The position numbers were made by a program, and so were the translations under genes. Positions 16,955 to 27,327 of a DNA stretch of 48,882 nt are shown piece after piece (within the stretch, counting starts at the first letter, position 1; each line of letters starts with the position of its first letter). The DNA comes from Desulfurococcales archaeon (GTDB lineage: Archaea > Thermoproteota > Thermoprotei_A > Sulfolobales > Acidilobaceae). The stretch lies in assembly GCA_015523445.1 (NCBI GenBank), contig WAKG01000059.1:1-48882 (forward strand), in the 5' to 3' direction. The notes under the pieces were generated by a model that was given only the letters and a program-made list of their open reading frames with translations, made no database searches and was not told the DNA's origin.

Positions 16955-17836
16955 ATGTTGAGGCTATCCAGAGTGATGGACCCTATCGTCTCCCTGTTCA
17001 GGGAGAGATATGAGGGTAAGTGGATGATACTAACAGGGCTAGTCATAGTACTGTTCTTCACGGCCCTGGCAATACTCGCACCCTACATAGCACCATACGA
17101 TCCCACCCAGCTATCGGTCCCCCTCGAGAAGGCGCTGGAGCCCCAGCCACCCAGCTGGGACCATCCTATGGGGACGAATAAGATCGGGTATGACATGTTC
17201 TCCAGGATACTCTACGGAAGCAGGGTTGTGCTGTACGTAGTCATAACTGCCAGCCTATTCTCGCTGGCAATAGGAGTACCATTAGGCCTTATATCAGGCT
17301 ACTACTCGGGCAAGGTAGATAGGGTATTAAGCATCATAATGGATAGCATATACTCCTTCCCAGGCATAATACTGGCCATAGCCATAGCCAGCGTGCTAGG
17401 CCCAAGCCCAACCAACGCTGCGATAGCCCTAGCCGTGGTATACGTTCCCACCTACTACAGGATGGTTAGGGGCCAGACCCTGAAGCTCACCCAAAGCGTC
17501 TTCGTAGAAGCACTCAGGAGCCTAGGCTACCCCACAAGGGTTATACTGCTCCGCCATATACTACCAAACACCGCCCCCGTCATACTAGTAGTATTCGGGC
17601 TCGGAGCAGCGGATGCAATACTAACGGAGGCCGGGCTAAGCTTCTTCGGCCTAACAGTCACCGCCCCCAACCCAGACTGGGGCTACGACCTCTACAACGG
17701 TCTAGACGACTTTAGGAACGGGTACTGGTGGACCATATTCTTCCCCGGCCTAGCCATAATGCTCCTAGCCCTGGGCTTCGCCCTGATAGGGGAAGGCCTC
17801 TCAGAGAGACTCGCGCTGAGGCTGGAGAGGGAGTAG
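16955..17836 (+). CDS. ABC transporter permease (DppC/OppC type)
   Basis: A 293-residue permease with six predicted helices. The cytoplasmic N terminus, LAPYIAPYDP and WDHPMGTNKIGYDMFSRILYG are hallmarks of DppC proteins; the EAA loop is around VEALRSLGYPTRVILLRHIL. It forms the heteromeric channel with the preceding permease. ATG start with GGGGTGAG upstream. Two nucleotides separate its stop from the ATG of the first ATPase gene. Confidence 0.9.
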   Translation: MLRLSRVMDPIVSLFRERYEGKWMILTGLVIVLFFTALAILAPYIAPYDPTQLSVPLEKALEPQPPSWDHPMGTNKIGYDMFSRILYGSRVVLYVVITASLFSLAIGVPLGLISGYYSGKVDRVLSIIMDSIYSFPGIILAIAIASVLGPSPTNAAIALAVVYVPTYYRMVRGQTLKLTQSVFVEALRSLGYPTRVILLRHILPNTAPVILVVFGLGAADAILTEAGLSFFGLTVTAPNPDWGYDLYNGLDDFRNGYWWTIFFPGLAIMLLALGFALIGEGLSERLALRLERE

Positions 17837-17838
17837 CC

Positions 17839-18789
17839 ATGACACTACTGAGGATCGAGGACCTTAACATAGACTACGTGACCCTCAGAGGCAGGCTGAG
17901 AGCGGTAAAGAGCGCCAGCCTAACCCTGGGAGGGGGAGAGTGGCTATCCATAGTTGGGGAGTCTGGGAGCGGCAAGTCCACGCTAGCCATGTCGATCCCG
18001 GGCCTCCTACTCCCGCCTGGCAGAATAACTTCGGGCAGGATCATATTCCGGGGTAAGGACCTTACCAGTATGAGTGGAGAGGAGCTGAGGAGGATAAGGG
18101 GGAGCGAGATCGGCGTGGTGTTCCAGGACCCCCTAACCAGCCTCGACCCCCTGAGGACTATAGGGGACCAGATGGCCGAGGCAATAATGGAGCACAGGTC
18201 GGCAAGTAGCAAAAGAGAGGCTCTCGAGATGGCCTCAGCCGCCCTAGAGTCAGTGGGGATACCCGGGGACAGAGTAAAGTATTACCCACACCAGCTCAGC
18301 GGGGGGCAGAGGCAGAGGGTCATGATCGCTATGGCTGTGATGCTCAAGCCCAAGCTACTCATAGCAGATGAACCTACGACTGCCCTAGATGTTATAGTGC
18401 AGGCCAACATTATGAGGCTCCTAAAGAGCCTGCAGCAGAGGATGGGCATGAGCGTCATGTTAATAACACACGATATAGCATTAGCGGCGGAGGTAAGTGA
18501 CAGGATAGCGGTAATGTACGCTGCAGAGATAGTTGAGGAGGGCCCAATAGACCAGGTTATAGAAAACCCTCTCCACCCCTACACGGAGGCCCTCATAAAG
18601 AGCACCCCAGACCTCTGGAGGGAGAAGACCCTGTACACGATACCAGGGAACCCGCCAGACCTCAGGAGCCCGCCTAGGGGGTGCAGGTTCCACCCGAGGT
18701 GCCACAAGGCCTTCGAGCCCTGCAAGGCCAAGGAGCCCAGGCCAACCAGGTTGAGGGGTAGGACAGTGGCCTGCCACCTATACGGGTGA
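17839..18789 (+). CDS. ABC transporter ATPase (DppD/OppD type)
   Basis: A 316-residue ATPase. Walker [10 protein letters not shown] spans residues 40-48, the signature LSGGQRQRV is near residue 153 and Walker [13 protein letters not shown] near 173; the H-loop is LITHD. The C-terminal extension with Cys residues ([14 protein letters not shown]) is the oligopeptide/dipeptide transporter tail, which binds an Fe-S cluster in some members. The frame is open upstream to 17728, but the ATG at 17839 gives the normal N terminus MTLLRIEDL and sits directly after the permease stop. Confidence 0.92.
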   Translation: MTLLRIEDLNIDYVTLRGRLRAVKSASLTLGGGEWLSIVGESGSGKSTLAMSIPGLLLPPGRITSGRIIFRGKDLTSMSGEELRRIRGSEIGVVFQDPLTSLDPLRTIGDQMAEAIMEHRSASSKREALEMASAALESVGIPGDRVKYYPHQLSGGQRQRVMIAMAVMLKPKLLIADEPTTALDVIVQANIMRLLKSLQQRMGMSVMLITHDIALAAEVSDRIAVMYAAEIVEEGPIDQVIENPLHPYTEALIKSTPDLWREKTLYTIPGNPPDLRSPPRGCRFHPRCHKAFEPCKAKEPRPTRLRGRTVACHLYG

Positions 18790-18795
18790 TCACCA

Positions 18796-19773
18796 GTGGC
18801 CCTGCTAGAGGTTGAGGATCTTAAGAAGTACTTCATACAGGGAGACCTGGTAGACAGGTTGCTGCGCAGAGTGAGGACTGTAAAAGCGGTAGACGGGGTC
18901 ACCTTCAAGCTCGGCAAGGGAGAAACGCTGGCCCTAGTGGGCGAGTCTGGGAGTGGAAAAACTACCACCGGGAAGCTGGTGCTTAGGCTACTAGAACCCA
19001 CAGGTGGCAGAATAGTATTTGACGGAGTAGACATAACTAGGATGAAGGAGGGAGAGCTAAGGAAGCTAAGGCCGAGGATGCAGATGATCTACCAAGATCC
19101 CTATGCCAGTCTCAACCCCAGGATGGAGGTTGGCAGGGCCATAGCAGAACCCCTTGTAGTACATGGCAGAGCGTCTTGGAGCGAGGCCAGGAGAGAGGCG
19201 CTGGAGATGCTGGAGAGGGTAGGCCTAACCCCGGCCAAGGACTTCTACAGGAGAAGGCCGATTCAGCTGAGCGGGGGGCAGAGGCAGAGGGTAGTCATAG
19301 CTAGGGCAATGATACTAAAGCCCAACCTACTTGTAGCAGATGAGCCGGTGTCCATGATAGACGTTTCAATGAGAACCTCAATCCTAAAGCTACTACTAGA
19401 CTTCAAGAAGGAGTATAACATGAGTATGATAATGATAACCCACGACCTAGCAGTTGCACGGCTAGTAGCCGAGAGAGTCGCCGTAATGTATCTGGGCAAG
19501 ATCGTCGAGATGGGGCCCACAGAGGATATACTACACAACCCAAGCCACCCCTACACAGAGGCCCTGATCGCCGCAGCCCCAACAATAGTCCCTAGGGCCA
19601 GGAAGCCAAGGCTCAGGATCAAGGGGGAGATAGCTGATCCCAGCAGGATACCCAGCGGGTGCAGGTTCCACCCAAGATGCCCCTATTCCGACAGCTCCAA
19701 ATGCATCGAGAAGGAGCCCCAGCTGAGGGGTGACTCCAGGATAGTTGCCTGCCACTACCCCCTAACCAGGTAG
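18796..19773 (+). CDS. ABC transporter ATPase (DppF/OppF type)
   Basis: A 325-residue partner ATPase: Walker [11 protein letters not shown]-loop [13 protein letters not shown] (family-typical of OppF), signature LSGGQRQRV, Walker [14 protein letters not shown] and H-loop MITHD. A C-terminal Cys cluster ([15 protein letters not shown]) again matches the peptide-transporter tail. GTG start with GGTGATCA as ribosome-binding site. It ends the importer operon; its last 19 nt overlap the 3' end of feoC on the other strand. Confidence 0.92.
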   Translation: MALLEVEDLKKYFIQGDLVDRLLRRVRTVKAVDGVTFKLGKGETLALVGESGSGKTTTGKLVLRLLEPTGGRIVFDGVDITRMKEGELRKLRPRMQMIYQDPYASLNPRMEVGRAIAEPLVVHGRASWSEARREALEMLERVGLTPAKDFYRRRPIQLSGGQRQRVVIARAMILKPNLLVADEPVSMIDVSMRTSILKLLLDFKKEYNMSMIMITHDLAVARLVAERVAVMYLGKIVEMGPTEDILHNPSHPYTEALIAAAPTIVPRARKPRLRIKGEIADPSRIPSGCRFHPRCPYSDSSKCIEKEPQLRGDSRIVACHYPLTR

Positions 19774-19985
19774 GTAATCCTCCTAGCCAGTCTGCAAGAA
19801 TGACTAAAGGGACACATTCCACAATCCCCGCATCCCTGGGGAGCCACCTTAACTATGCCCCTAGATGCAAGGTAAGAGACCAGCATCCTCGCCCTCACCA
19901 TGCTAATCCCCATAGCCCTAGCTGCCTCCTCCAAGCTGGACCCAGACTGGAGGAGCTGTGCCAGCATCCTCGCCTCCCTACTCAT
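19755..19985 (-). CDS. feoC: FeoC-like small HTH protein with Cys cluster
   Basis: A 76-residue protein: an N-terminal winged-helix (MLAQLLQSGSSLEEAARAMG, then MLVSYLASRGIVKVAP) followed by a four-Cys cluster CGDCGMCPFSHSC. This is the FeoC plan, in which an HTH is coupled to a Cys cluster that can bind [4Fe-4S] and which regulates FeoB function or stability. The ATG at 19985 overlaps the feoB stop (ATGA), giving tight coupling; GTG 19991 is an alternative. The end overlaps the convergent ABC ATPase gene. Confidence 0.78.
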   Translation of the reverse strand: MSREARMLAQLLQSGSSLEEAARAMGISMVRARMLVSYLASRGIVKVAPQGCGDCGMCPFSHSCRLARRITYLVRG

Positions 19986-22060
19986 AGCCACCTCGACCCC
20001 ACCTCCAAAATCATATAGGTGAGGTACATGAGCGTGACGGCAACGACTAGAGAGTAGGCTATCAAGGATGCCAGTATTCTGGGCTTCCCAGACTCGCTAT
20101 ATACAGCCACTGCAGTCGCTATGCAGGGTGTGTAGAACATGAAGAATACCAGTATGGAGTATGCCTGGGCTGGGGTGAGGCCTAGCATTGTAACTGCCTC
20201 CCTAGGATCAGGGCTGCCATAGGCTACCCCGATCGTCTCTACTATAACCTCCTTCACAAGTGACCCGGCTATCCCGGCTAGACCTAGTATCTGGGACTGT
20301 TCCTCCCCCACCCCTAGGGGCTTGAATATAGCCCCTAGAATCGATCCTATCGTGTGGCCCATGCTGGAGCCTCCTCCGGGTGCTTGGAGTAGTAGCCATA
20401 TAATCACTGCTGCCAGGGTTATGGGCCCAGCCATTCTTCTTATGAAGTGTGCTAGCGAGGACCTTACACTCCACCACACAACCCTTATACTCGGCTTATG
20501 CATGAGTGGGAGATCCATTATCAGGTATGGCCTGCCCGGGTCCTGGCCTCCGTATATGCGGTGGGCTGCCTTGGCCGTGAGGAGTGCTACTAGCGCCGAT
20601 AGAGTGTATATGCTAACTGCTACAACTGCCTGCATTAGAGGGCCTCTGAAGAATGCGGATACGAAGGCTAGTAGTACTATTAGCCTCGCACTACAGATCA
20701 CAAAGGGTATTGAGAATATAACCTTCATTCTTTCACCCGCAGGGAGCAGGCGGGACGTCATTATAGCTGGCACGTTGCACCCTAGGCCCAGCAGGTATGG
20801 GTAGATGCTCCTACCAGACACGTCTAGCCTCTGGAGGAAGGGGTGTAGAGACACGGCTATCCTGGTCATCACACCCGAGTCTTCCAGTAGGGCTAGGAAG
20901 GCTGTGGCCACCGCTATTAGGGGTATGAAGGAGGCTACAACCCCAACTCCGCTTAACACACCCGAGACCAGGCCCCAGGCTAGTCCCTGATCTGGTATCA
21001 TGGATATCAGCCAGTCGAAGACCATGCCGACGATTCCGGCTAGACTGTACTCCTCTATCAGTGTAGCGGCGTAGGACATACCCAGCGAGTATAGTACCAT
21101 GTCTAGGGGGAATCCCAAGGATATGCTGAACACGGCGAAGAATGCGGCGAATAGTATTGCTACACTGGCTAGGGGCCCTAGCACTGGGTGGAGCATTATT
21201 CTGTCTATTCTAGCTCCTAGCTCGCCTGGAGCCCTCCTTACAACAAATCTTCTGGCTAGGGCTTCTGCGGCATCTAGTCTAGCCGATGCGGTAATGCCCT
21301 CGAGATCCACCCCTTGGGATGCCAGGGCCGACTTTATCCTATCAGCCTCTCTGACTATGTCATCCCCAATGCTCGAGGCTACACTCCTAGCTACCTGGTC
21401 TCCTGCTAGTAACTGTACTGCAAGCCACCTCTTGGATACGGGGCTTATCTTGTCCTCGTCAATTACTTGTTCTAGAATGTGTATGTACGGCTCTAGGGGG
21501 CCGTAACCAATCCTTAGCCGAGACCTCTGTGCCCGGTTACTGCTCACTGCTTCTCTAACTTTCTCCATACCCACACCTTCTAGTAGACTTACCCTGCTGA
21601 TCCTAATCCCTAGCCTACTCGATAGCCCGTCCACGTCGATGTGTATACCAGCCCCATGGGAGAGTAGGGATTTCGTTACTAGGACCTCTACAGGGCCCTC
21701 GTAGGCCTCTAGTAACTGGGTTAGTAGGTATATACTGGCTTCTGGTTGTAGGCCGTCCATCACAAAAACTATTTTGCCTGGTTTTAGGCTGATTAAGGCA
21801 TTTACAAGTATCTCCTCCTCTATTGAGCCTCCATCTATCGTGTAGACCCCGGGGGTGTCTATTATGCAGGTCTCCCCTAGCCTAGTATAGTGTAGATCAG
21901 CAGTGACCCCTGGCCAATTGGCTATCCTGCTCTTACCACCCGTAGCCTGGTTGAATAGAGTTGACTTCCCACTGTTGGGGGTGCCAACTAGTAGCACTAT
22001 GTCGTTACACTCTCTAATCTCATCTTGCACGTGTACTGTTTTCGTGTGGGCGTGCCTCAA
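19982..22060 (-). CDS. feoB: FeoB ferrous iron transporter
   Basis: A 692-residue Fe(II) permease with an N-terminal G domain, a helical linker and a polytopic membrane domain. G1 GTPNSGKST (26-34), G2 T53 in NWPGVTAD, and G3 DTPG (68-71) are present. At the G4 position, where FeoB has NxxD, this protein has VTKSLLSHG (T129 K130 S131 L132), so both guanine-specificity residues are missing. Membrane gate motifs are normal: LEDSGVMTR, GLGCNVPA and YTPCIATAV. TTG start at 22060; a TATA box lies about 32 nt upstream. It is part of feoA-feoB-feoC, but apparently has its own promoter in the 115-nt gap after feoA. Confidence 0.92.
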   Translation of the reverse strand: MRHAHTKTVHVQDEIRECNDIVLLVGTPNSGKSTLFNQATGGKSRIANWPGVTADLHYTRLGETCIIDTPGVYTIDGGSIEEEILVNALISLKPGKIVFVMDGLQPEASIYLLTQLLEAYEGPVEVLVTKSLLSHGAGIHIDVDGLSSRLGIRISRVSLLEGVGMEKVREAVSSNRAQRSRLRIGYGPLEPYIHILEQVIDEDKISPVSKRWLAVQLLAGDQVARSVASSIGDDIVREADRIKSALASQGVDLEGITASARLDAAEALARRFVVRRAPGELGARIDRIMLHPVLGPLASVAILFAAFFAVFSISLGFPLDMVLYSLGMSYAATLIEEYSLAGIVGMVFDWLISMIPDQGLAWGLVSGVLSGVGVVASFIPLIAVATAFLALLEDSGVMTRIAVSLHPFLQRLDVSGRSIYPYLLGLGCNVPAIMTSRLLPAGERMKVIFSIPFVICSARLIVLLAFVSAFFRGPLMQAVVAVSIYTLSALVALLTAKAAHRIYGGQDPGRPYLIMDLPLMHKPSIRVVWWSVRSSLAHFIRRMAGPITLAAVIIWLLLQAPGGGSSMGHTIGSILGAIFKPLGVGEEQSQILGLAGIAGSLVKEVIVETIGVAYGSPDPREAVTMLGLTPAQAYSILVFFMFYTPCIATAVAVYSESGKPRILASLIAYSLVVAVTLMYLTYMILEVGSRWL

Positions 22061-22087
22061 TTCTGGGTCACTCCCCGCATCGTTAAC

Positions 22088-22097
22088 ATATATTTTA
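22088..22097 (-). promoter_or_regulatory. TATA box of feoB
   Basis: TAAAATATAT on the minus strand, centred about 32 nt before the TTG at 22060, inside the feoA-feoB gap. It suggests that feoB(C) can be transcribed separately from feoA. Confidence 0.5.
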
Positions 22098-22175
22098 CCA
22101 TGTAGAATACCTCGTGGCAGAGTCTAATAAACACTGTTAAACCAACAATCCTTCCAGCTAAGAAACGTGTCCATA

Positions 22176-22448
22176 CTAATCTACAACCTCTACCTCTATA
22201 TTATCGGCTACATCACGCCCAATAGCAATCCTGGCACCCATAACTTCCACAATAACTGGACTCCATGCCACACTAGAACTCCTTACTACAAATAGAACCG
22301 AGCCTGGCATGATACCCCTACTCCTCAGCATGCTACCCACGCTGCCTTCAGGCACGCTCCTGACCCTAACCCTAGCACCCTCCGGAGCCCTGCTTAGAGA
22401 TACCAAGCCGACGTACCCGCTATCCGGAAATAATCCCCCTAGAGCCAT
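22176..22448 (-). CDS. feoA: FeoA SH3-like protein
   Basis: A 90-residue FeoA-domain protein with an SH3-like barrel: VRVRSVPEGSVGSMLRSRGIMPGSVLFVV followed by the closing strand block VIVEVMGARIAIGRDVADNIEV (given as two parts here: residues ~33-61 and ~67-88). GIMPG and IAIGRDVADNI are typical. FeoA assists FeoB; related domains occur in DtxR regulators. Start ATG 22448, only 23 nt from the divergent hydrolase start. Confidence 0.85.
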   Translation of the reverse strand: MALGGLFPDSGYVGLVSLSRAPEGARVRVRSVPEGSVGSMLRSRGIMPGSVLFVVRSSSVAWSPVIVEVMGARIAIGRDVADNIEVEVVD

Positions 22449-22471
22449 TAACCATTAGGTGCCCTTGTGGT

Positions 22472-23221
22472 ATGTACGAGAGGAGAGTAGCGATAATTGA
22501 GGGGCTTAGGATAAGCTACATAACAGCAGGATCCAGCTATAATACAATCATATTCATACATGGCCTCGGGGGTAGAGCTGAGGCCTGGTTATACCAGGTA
22601 AAGACGCTCTCAACAATGCTTAGGACAATAGCCATAGACCTCAGGGGCTTTGGCATGTCTGAGAGGCCTCCTACAACACCGGGCACCATAGACTTCGCTA
22701 GGGACATACTAGGCGTCATGGACTGGGAGGGAGTTGATGCTGCGGTGATAACAGGATCCAGTATGGGAGGCATGGTAGCTTTAAGACTGTATGAGATAGC
22801 AGAGGACAGGATTAGAGCCCTAGCCCTATCTAACACTAGCCCCAGGATAAAGATAAACTTAACACTACTACGCAAAGCCCTGCTAGAGGAAGACCGAGAT
22901 GCCCAGGCCAGAATAGTCAGGAGGCTAGGATCAAGGAGACTAGCAGGGCTTCTCTCAGGAAGCCCACATTACATACTAAGGGTCGCAGATAAGGTACAGG
23001 CCGAGGATCTAACTCACATCCCAGCTAGGATAACCAAGCCCACCCTTCTAATCGGAGGAGAACTGGACCCGATTACACCCCCGCACGAACTAGCCAATCT
23101 ACATAGGACGATACAGAGCTCTACTTTAAAGATAATATCCGGTGCAGGCCACCTAGCACACATACAAAAACCAAGAGAGTACACGAACCTCTTAATTGAA
23201 TTCATATCGAAATTTACATGA
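22472..23221 (+). CDS. alpha/beta-hydrolase
   Basis: A 249-residue alpha/beta-hydrolase. The oxyanion block is IIFIHGLGGRAEAW, the nucleophile elbow GSSMGG (Ser in GxSxG), the acid is Asp in GGELDPITPP and the His is in GAGHLAHIQKP. The cap region is short (residues ~125-180). Family members include esterases, C-C hydrolases and haloperoxidases; the substrate cannot be named. The ATG at 22472 lies only 23 nt from the divergent feoA start, so promoters must overlap coding sequence or the starts are slightly off. Gene neighbours do not constrain its role. Confidence 0.85.
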   Translation: MYERRVAIIEGLRISYITAGSSYNTIIFIHGLGGRAEAWLYQVKTLSTMLRTIAIDLRGFGMSERPPTTPGTIDFARDILGVMDWEGVDAAVITGSSMGGMVALRLYEIAEDRIRALALSNTSPRIKINLTLLRKALLEEDRDAQARIVRRLGSRRLAGLLSGSPHYILRVADKVQAEDLTHIPARITKPTLLIGGELDPITPPHELANLHRTIQSSTLKIISGAGHLAHIQKPREYTNLLIEFISKFT

Positions 23222-23226
23222 TACAA

Positions 23227-23299
23227 GGGCCGTCAAAGCCAGGGGACTCGTCACCACTCCGACGATGCGGGCGACACCCAACGGCAGATCATCCGGCCC
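23227..23299 (-). ncRNA. weak candidate stem-closed k-turn RNA
   Basis: In the 298-nt gap 23222-23519, which holds no protein gene, a 6-bp GGGCCG/CGGCCC stem (23294-23299 with 23227-23232) closes, on the minus strand, a C-like AUGAUCU (23286-23292), a C'-like GUGGUGA and a D-like UUGA (23233-23236). The boxes are poor, so this is only a candidate. Confidence 0.2.
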
Positions 23300-23389
23300 A
23301 TTAAATTATCCCAAAAGACAAGCCCATAATATCCCTTCACCTTAACTCTAGGGGCATGTACTGTTGCCAACGCCCTGAATCTATGTAGC

Positions 23390-23438
23390 AATCCTCTACC
23401 TCATTAGAAATATTTAGATATTCTAATTGTAGAGGATT
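23390..23438. repeat. 49-nt imperfect inverted repeat
   Basis: Arms 23390-23399 (AATCCTCTAC) and 23429-23438 (GTAGAGGATT) are perfect complements. Inside them an AT-rich near-palindrome continues the stem (ATTAGAAATAT against ATATTCTAAT). It lies between the hydrolase gene and tRNA-Leu, so it could be an RNA hairpin, an operator or an element remnant. No gene overlaps it. Confidence 0.6.
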
Positions 23439-23519
23439 ACCTAGGTTTAGGTTATCGTTAGTGACATTGCCTAGTAAGATATAAAAATGTTAAGGAAGTG
23501 ATGTAGCGAAGCCCCCAAG

Positions 23520-23607
23520 TGGTGCGGGGGGTGGGATTTGAACCCACGCAGGCCTACGCCATCGGGTCCTGAGCCCGACCCCTTTGACCAGGCTCGGGCA
23601 CCCCCGC
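23520..23607 (-). tRNA. tRNA-Leu (CAG)
   Basis: Full cloverleaf on the minus strand: acceptor GCGGGGG with CCCCCGC, anticodon loop with CAG, a long variable arm typical of class II Leu tRNA, a TPsiC arm with GGGTTCAAATCCC, discriminator A and an encoded CCA (23520-23522). No intron. A TATA-like ATTAATAAAC sits at 23651-23660. Confidence 0.97.
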
Positions 23608-23675
23608 CCTTCTCCTTGATCCCTGTTTGAGGCTGTGTATTGCTTAGTGGGTTTATTAATTCTATGGGGCTCAGG

Positions 23676-23855
23676 CTATTCCTGCAAGTCTATGGGTGTT
23701 GCCTGCTCTGCTTTAAACCCAACTTTTGCGTGTGATCCATCGCAATAGGGCTTGTTATTTGAGGAGCCGCATCTGCATAGCGCCGCCACGACCTTGCCAT
23801 CAACCTCCACCAGATATGGACCATTCTCCTTGGCTATAATTCTTACCCTACGCAT
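23676..23855 (-). CDS. CDGSH iron-sulfur domain protein
   Basis: A 59-residue protein. It is a minimal CDGSH domain: residues 27-42 contain CRCGSSxxKPYCDGSH, giving the three Cys and one His ligands of a [2Fe-2S] cluster. The N-terminal half (RRVRIIAKENGPYLVEVDGK) forms the beta strands that precede the cluster in small archaeal and bacterial members. It is probably a cytoplasmic electron or cluster carrier. ATG start. It lies between secY and tRNA-Leu, transcribed away from secY. Confidence 0.93.
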   Translation of the reverse strand: MRRVRIIAKENGPYLVEVDGKVVAALCRCGSSNNKPYCDGSHAKVGFKAEQATPIDLQE

Positions 23856-23994
23856 GATATAACACCTGTCTCTCCTGTAAATTAGCTATCTTCCTTTTAT
23901 TCGCAACTATATATCACGTTCGCCGTATAACCCTTTTTAACCGTGTCCTGGTATCAGGGGGCTCCTGGTGTCTAGGGGTTGCGGTGACTGATGG

Positions 23995-25970
<1,976 letters not shown>

Positions 25971-25971
25971 C

Positions 25972-26418
25972 ATGGCCTGGGGGCCTGCCATGGACCTACT
26001 CCCACTATTTCCACCACTCCTAGCAGTCTCCTCAGCTATCCTAGCCATAATGGTGTATAGGCGCATAGTTCCCTACGACGCCATTAAGACAGCGATCGAC
26101 ATCATAACCGAGTATAGGGTTCTGGAGCGTGGGGCCAAGGGTAAGAGGGCCCAGAAGAAGCTGAAGACCATGGAGCCCGAATACAGGAAGGCTAGGAGGC
26201 TCATATTCAGGAGCACAATGGTCAAGTTCCTGGTTCTAACCAGCTTCTATATAGCTGGTGGACTAGCCGCGGTGATCGTGTACCCCCTGATCCAGTCACC
26301 CTACTCACTGCCCCTAGTAACCACCGAGATCGATGGGATCACGGTTGTACCCACCTTCATGCTATACTTCCTAGCCTTCATATATGCAAGCCTAGTCTAC
26401 AGGAAGCACCTCTTGTAG
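25972..26418 (+). CDS. EMC3/Get1-like membrane protein (DUF106)
   Basis: A ~148-residue DUF106 protein of the YidC/Oxa1 superfamily, the archaeal counterpart of EMC3/Get1. There are three predicted membrane helices: LLAVSSAILAIMVYRRIV, KFLVLTSFYIAGGLAAVIV and FMLYFLAFIYASLVY. A cytosolic coiled segment (EYRVLERGAKGKRAQKKLK) follows the first helix and can bind ribosomes or substrates in the family. It helps insert membrane proteins and is encoded between adkA and rpl34e, next to secY. The frame extends upstream, but ATG 25972 (or 25990) after the adkA stop is right. A Get3-like ATPase is encoded at 4439-5419. Confidence 0.88.
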   Translation: MAWGPAMDLLPLFPPLLAVSSAILAIMVYRRIVPYDAIKTAIDIITEYRVLERGAKGKRAQKKLKTMEPEYRKARRLIFRSTMVKFLVLTSFYIAGGLAAVIVYPLIQSPYSLPLVTTEIDGITVVPTFMLYFLAFIYASLVYRKHLL

Positions 26419-26488
26419 CAGCCTTACCCTTATAATCTATCCAGGCAACATGCCGCCTCTACGGCGGGGCCAGGCGGGGTGTACACAC

Positions 26489-26761
26489 ATGGTTAGGCCT
26501 GCTCTGAGGAGTAGGAGCCTGAGGAGGATCCAGAGGAGGACCCCTGGCGGGAGGACTACCACTAGGTACGAGCGGAGGAAGCCGGGCCCGGCTAGATGCG
26601 CTAGGTGCGGTAGGCCACTAGGTGGCGTGCCCAGGGCTAGGCCTAGCACGCTAAGGGGTATGAGCAAGACTAGTAAGAGGCCCGAAAGGCCGTACGGCGG
26701 GGTGCTCTGTCCATCATGCCTAGCGGAGGCATTGAGGGAGTCAATAATAAGGGGCTTGTGA
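26489..26761 (+). CDS. rpl34e: ribosomal protein L34e
   Basis: A 90-residue large-subunit protein, starting MVRPALRSRSLRRIQRRTPG. Two zinc-type Cys pairs, CARC and CPSC, are conserved, as is the basic RTTTRYERRKPG block. The reading frame is open 13 codons further, but ATG 26489 gives the family N terminus. A TATA-like CTTATAATC at about 26427 may supply an internal promoter. Its TGA overlaps the GTG start of cmk. Confidence 0.95.
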   Translation: MVRPALRSRSLRRIQRRTPGGRTTTRYERRKPGPARCARCGRPLGGVPRARPSTLRGMSKTSKRPERPYGGVLCPSCLAEALRESIIRGL

Positions 26762-27294
26762 TAGTCATATCCGGCTCCCCAGGCTCCGGGAAGTCCACGA
26801 TAGCTAGGAAACTAGCAAGAGAGCTAGGGCTCCGCTACCTCTCAACTGGCTCCATATTCAGGGAGATTGCTAAGAGGAGGGGTGTCTCGCTAGTCGAGCT
26901 TGGTAGAATGGCGGAGTCTGACCCCAGTATAGACCTTATGATTGATCGGAGGACTGTCGAGGAGGCCAGGAGGGGTGGGGTCGTGATCGATAGCCACCTT
27001 GCCGCATGGCTTATACATGATATAGCTGATTACCTAGTCTACACTAAGGCTCCTCTCATGGTTAGGGCTAGGAGGGTTGCTGAGAGGGATGGTATGAGTA
27101 TAGCCGAGGCTCTAGAGGAGATTGTAGCTAGAGAATATAGCCAGTGGAGGAGGTTTAAGAGGTACTACGGAATAGACGTCAGGTACCTAGGCATATTTGA
27201 TATAATCATAGACACGCACACATACGGTAGAGATGAGGCCTACAAGACTGCTATAGAGGGCCTTAGGCTGGCTGTGAGCAAGGATTTAATATAG
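26758..27294 (+). CDS. cmk: cytidylate kinase
   Basis: A 178-residue archaeal cytidylate kinase phosphorylating CMP/dCMP. P-loop ISGSPGSGKST, then the NMP-binding STGSIFREIA and a lid region with ARRVAERDGMS. The start is GTG 26758, overlapping the rpl34e stop (GTGA); the extra open codons upstream encode no family sequence. This is the normal crenarchaeal rpl34e-cmk-rpl14e-cbf5 order. Confidence 0.93.
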   Translation: MIVISGSPGSGKSTIARKLARELGLRYLSTGSIFREIAKRRGVSLVELGRMAESDPSIDLMIDRRTVEEARRGGVVIDSHLAAWLIHDIADYLVYTKAPLMVRARRVAERDGMSIAEALEEIVAREYSQWRRFKRYYGIDVRYLGIFDIIIDTHTYGRDEAYKTAIEGLRLAVSKDLI

Positions 27295-27327
27295 CCACCC
27301 TCACAGGTGGAGGAAGGGGTTTGAAGG

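Noticed and set aside
17728-17838. N-terminal extension of the OppD-type ATPase
   Set aside because: It overlaps the DppC gene in another frame and encodes no family sequence; ATG 17839 gives the standard N terminus.
20322-20804. 160-codon open frame opposite feoB
   Set aside because: Lies wholly within the FeoB membrane domain on the other strand and shows no family features.
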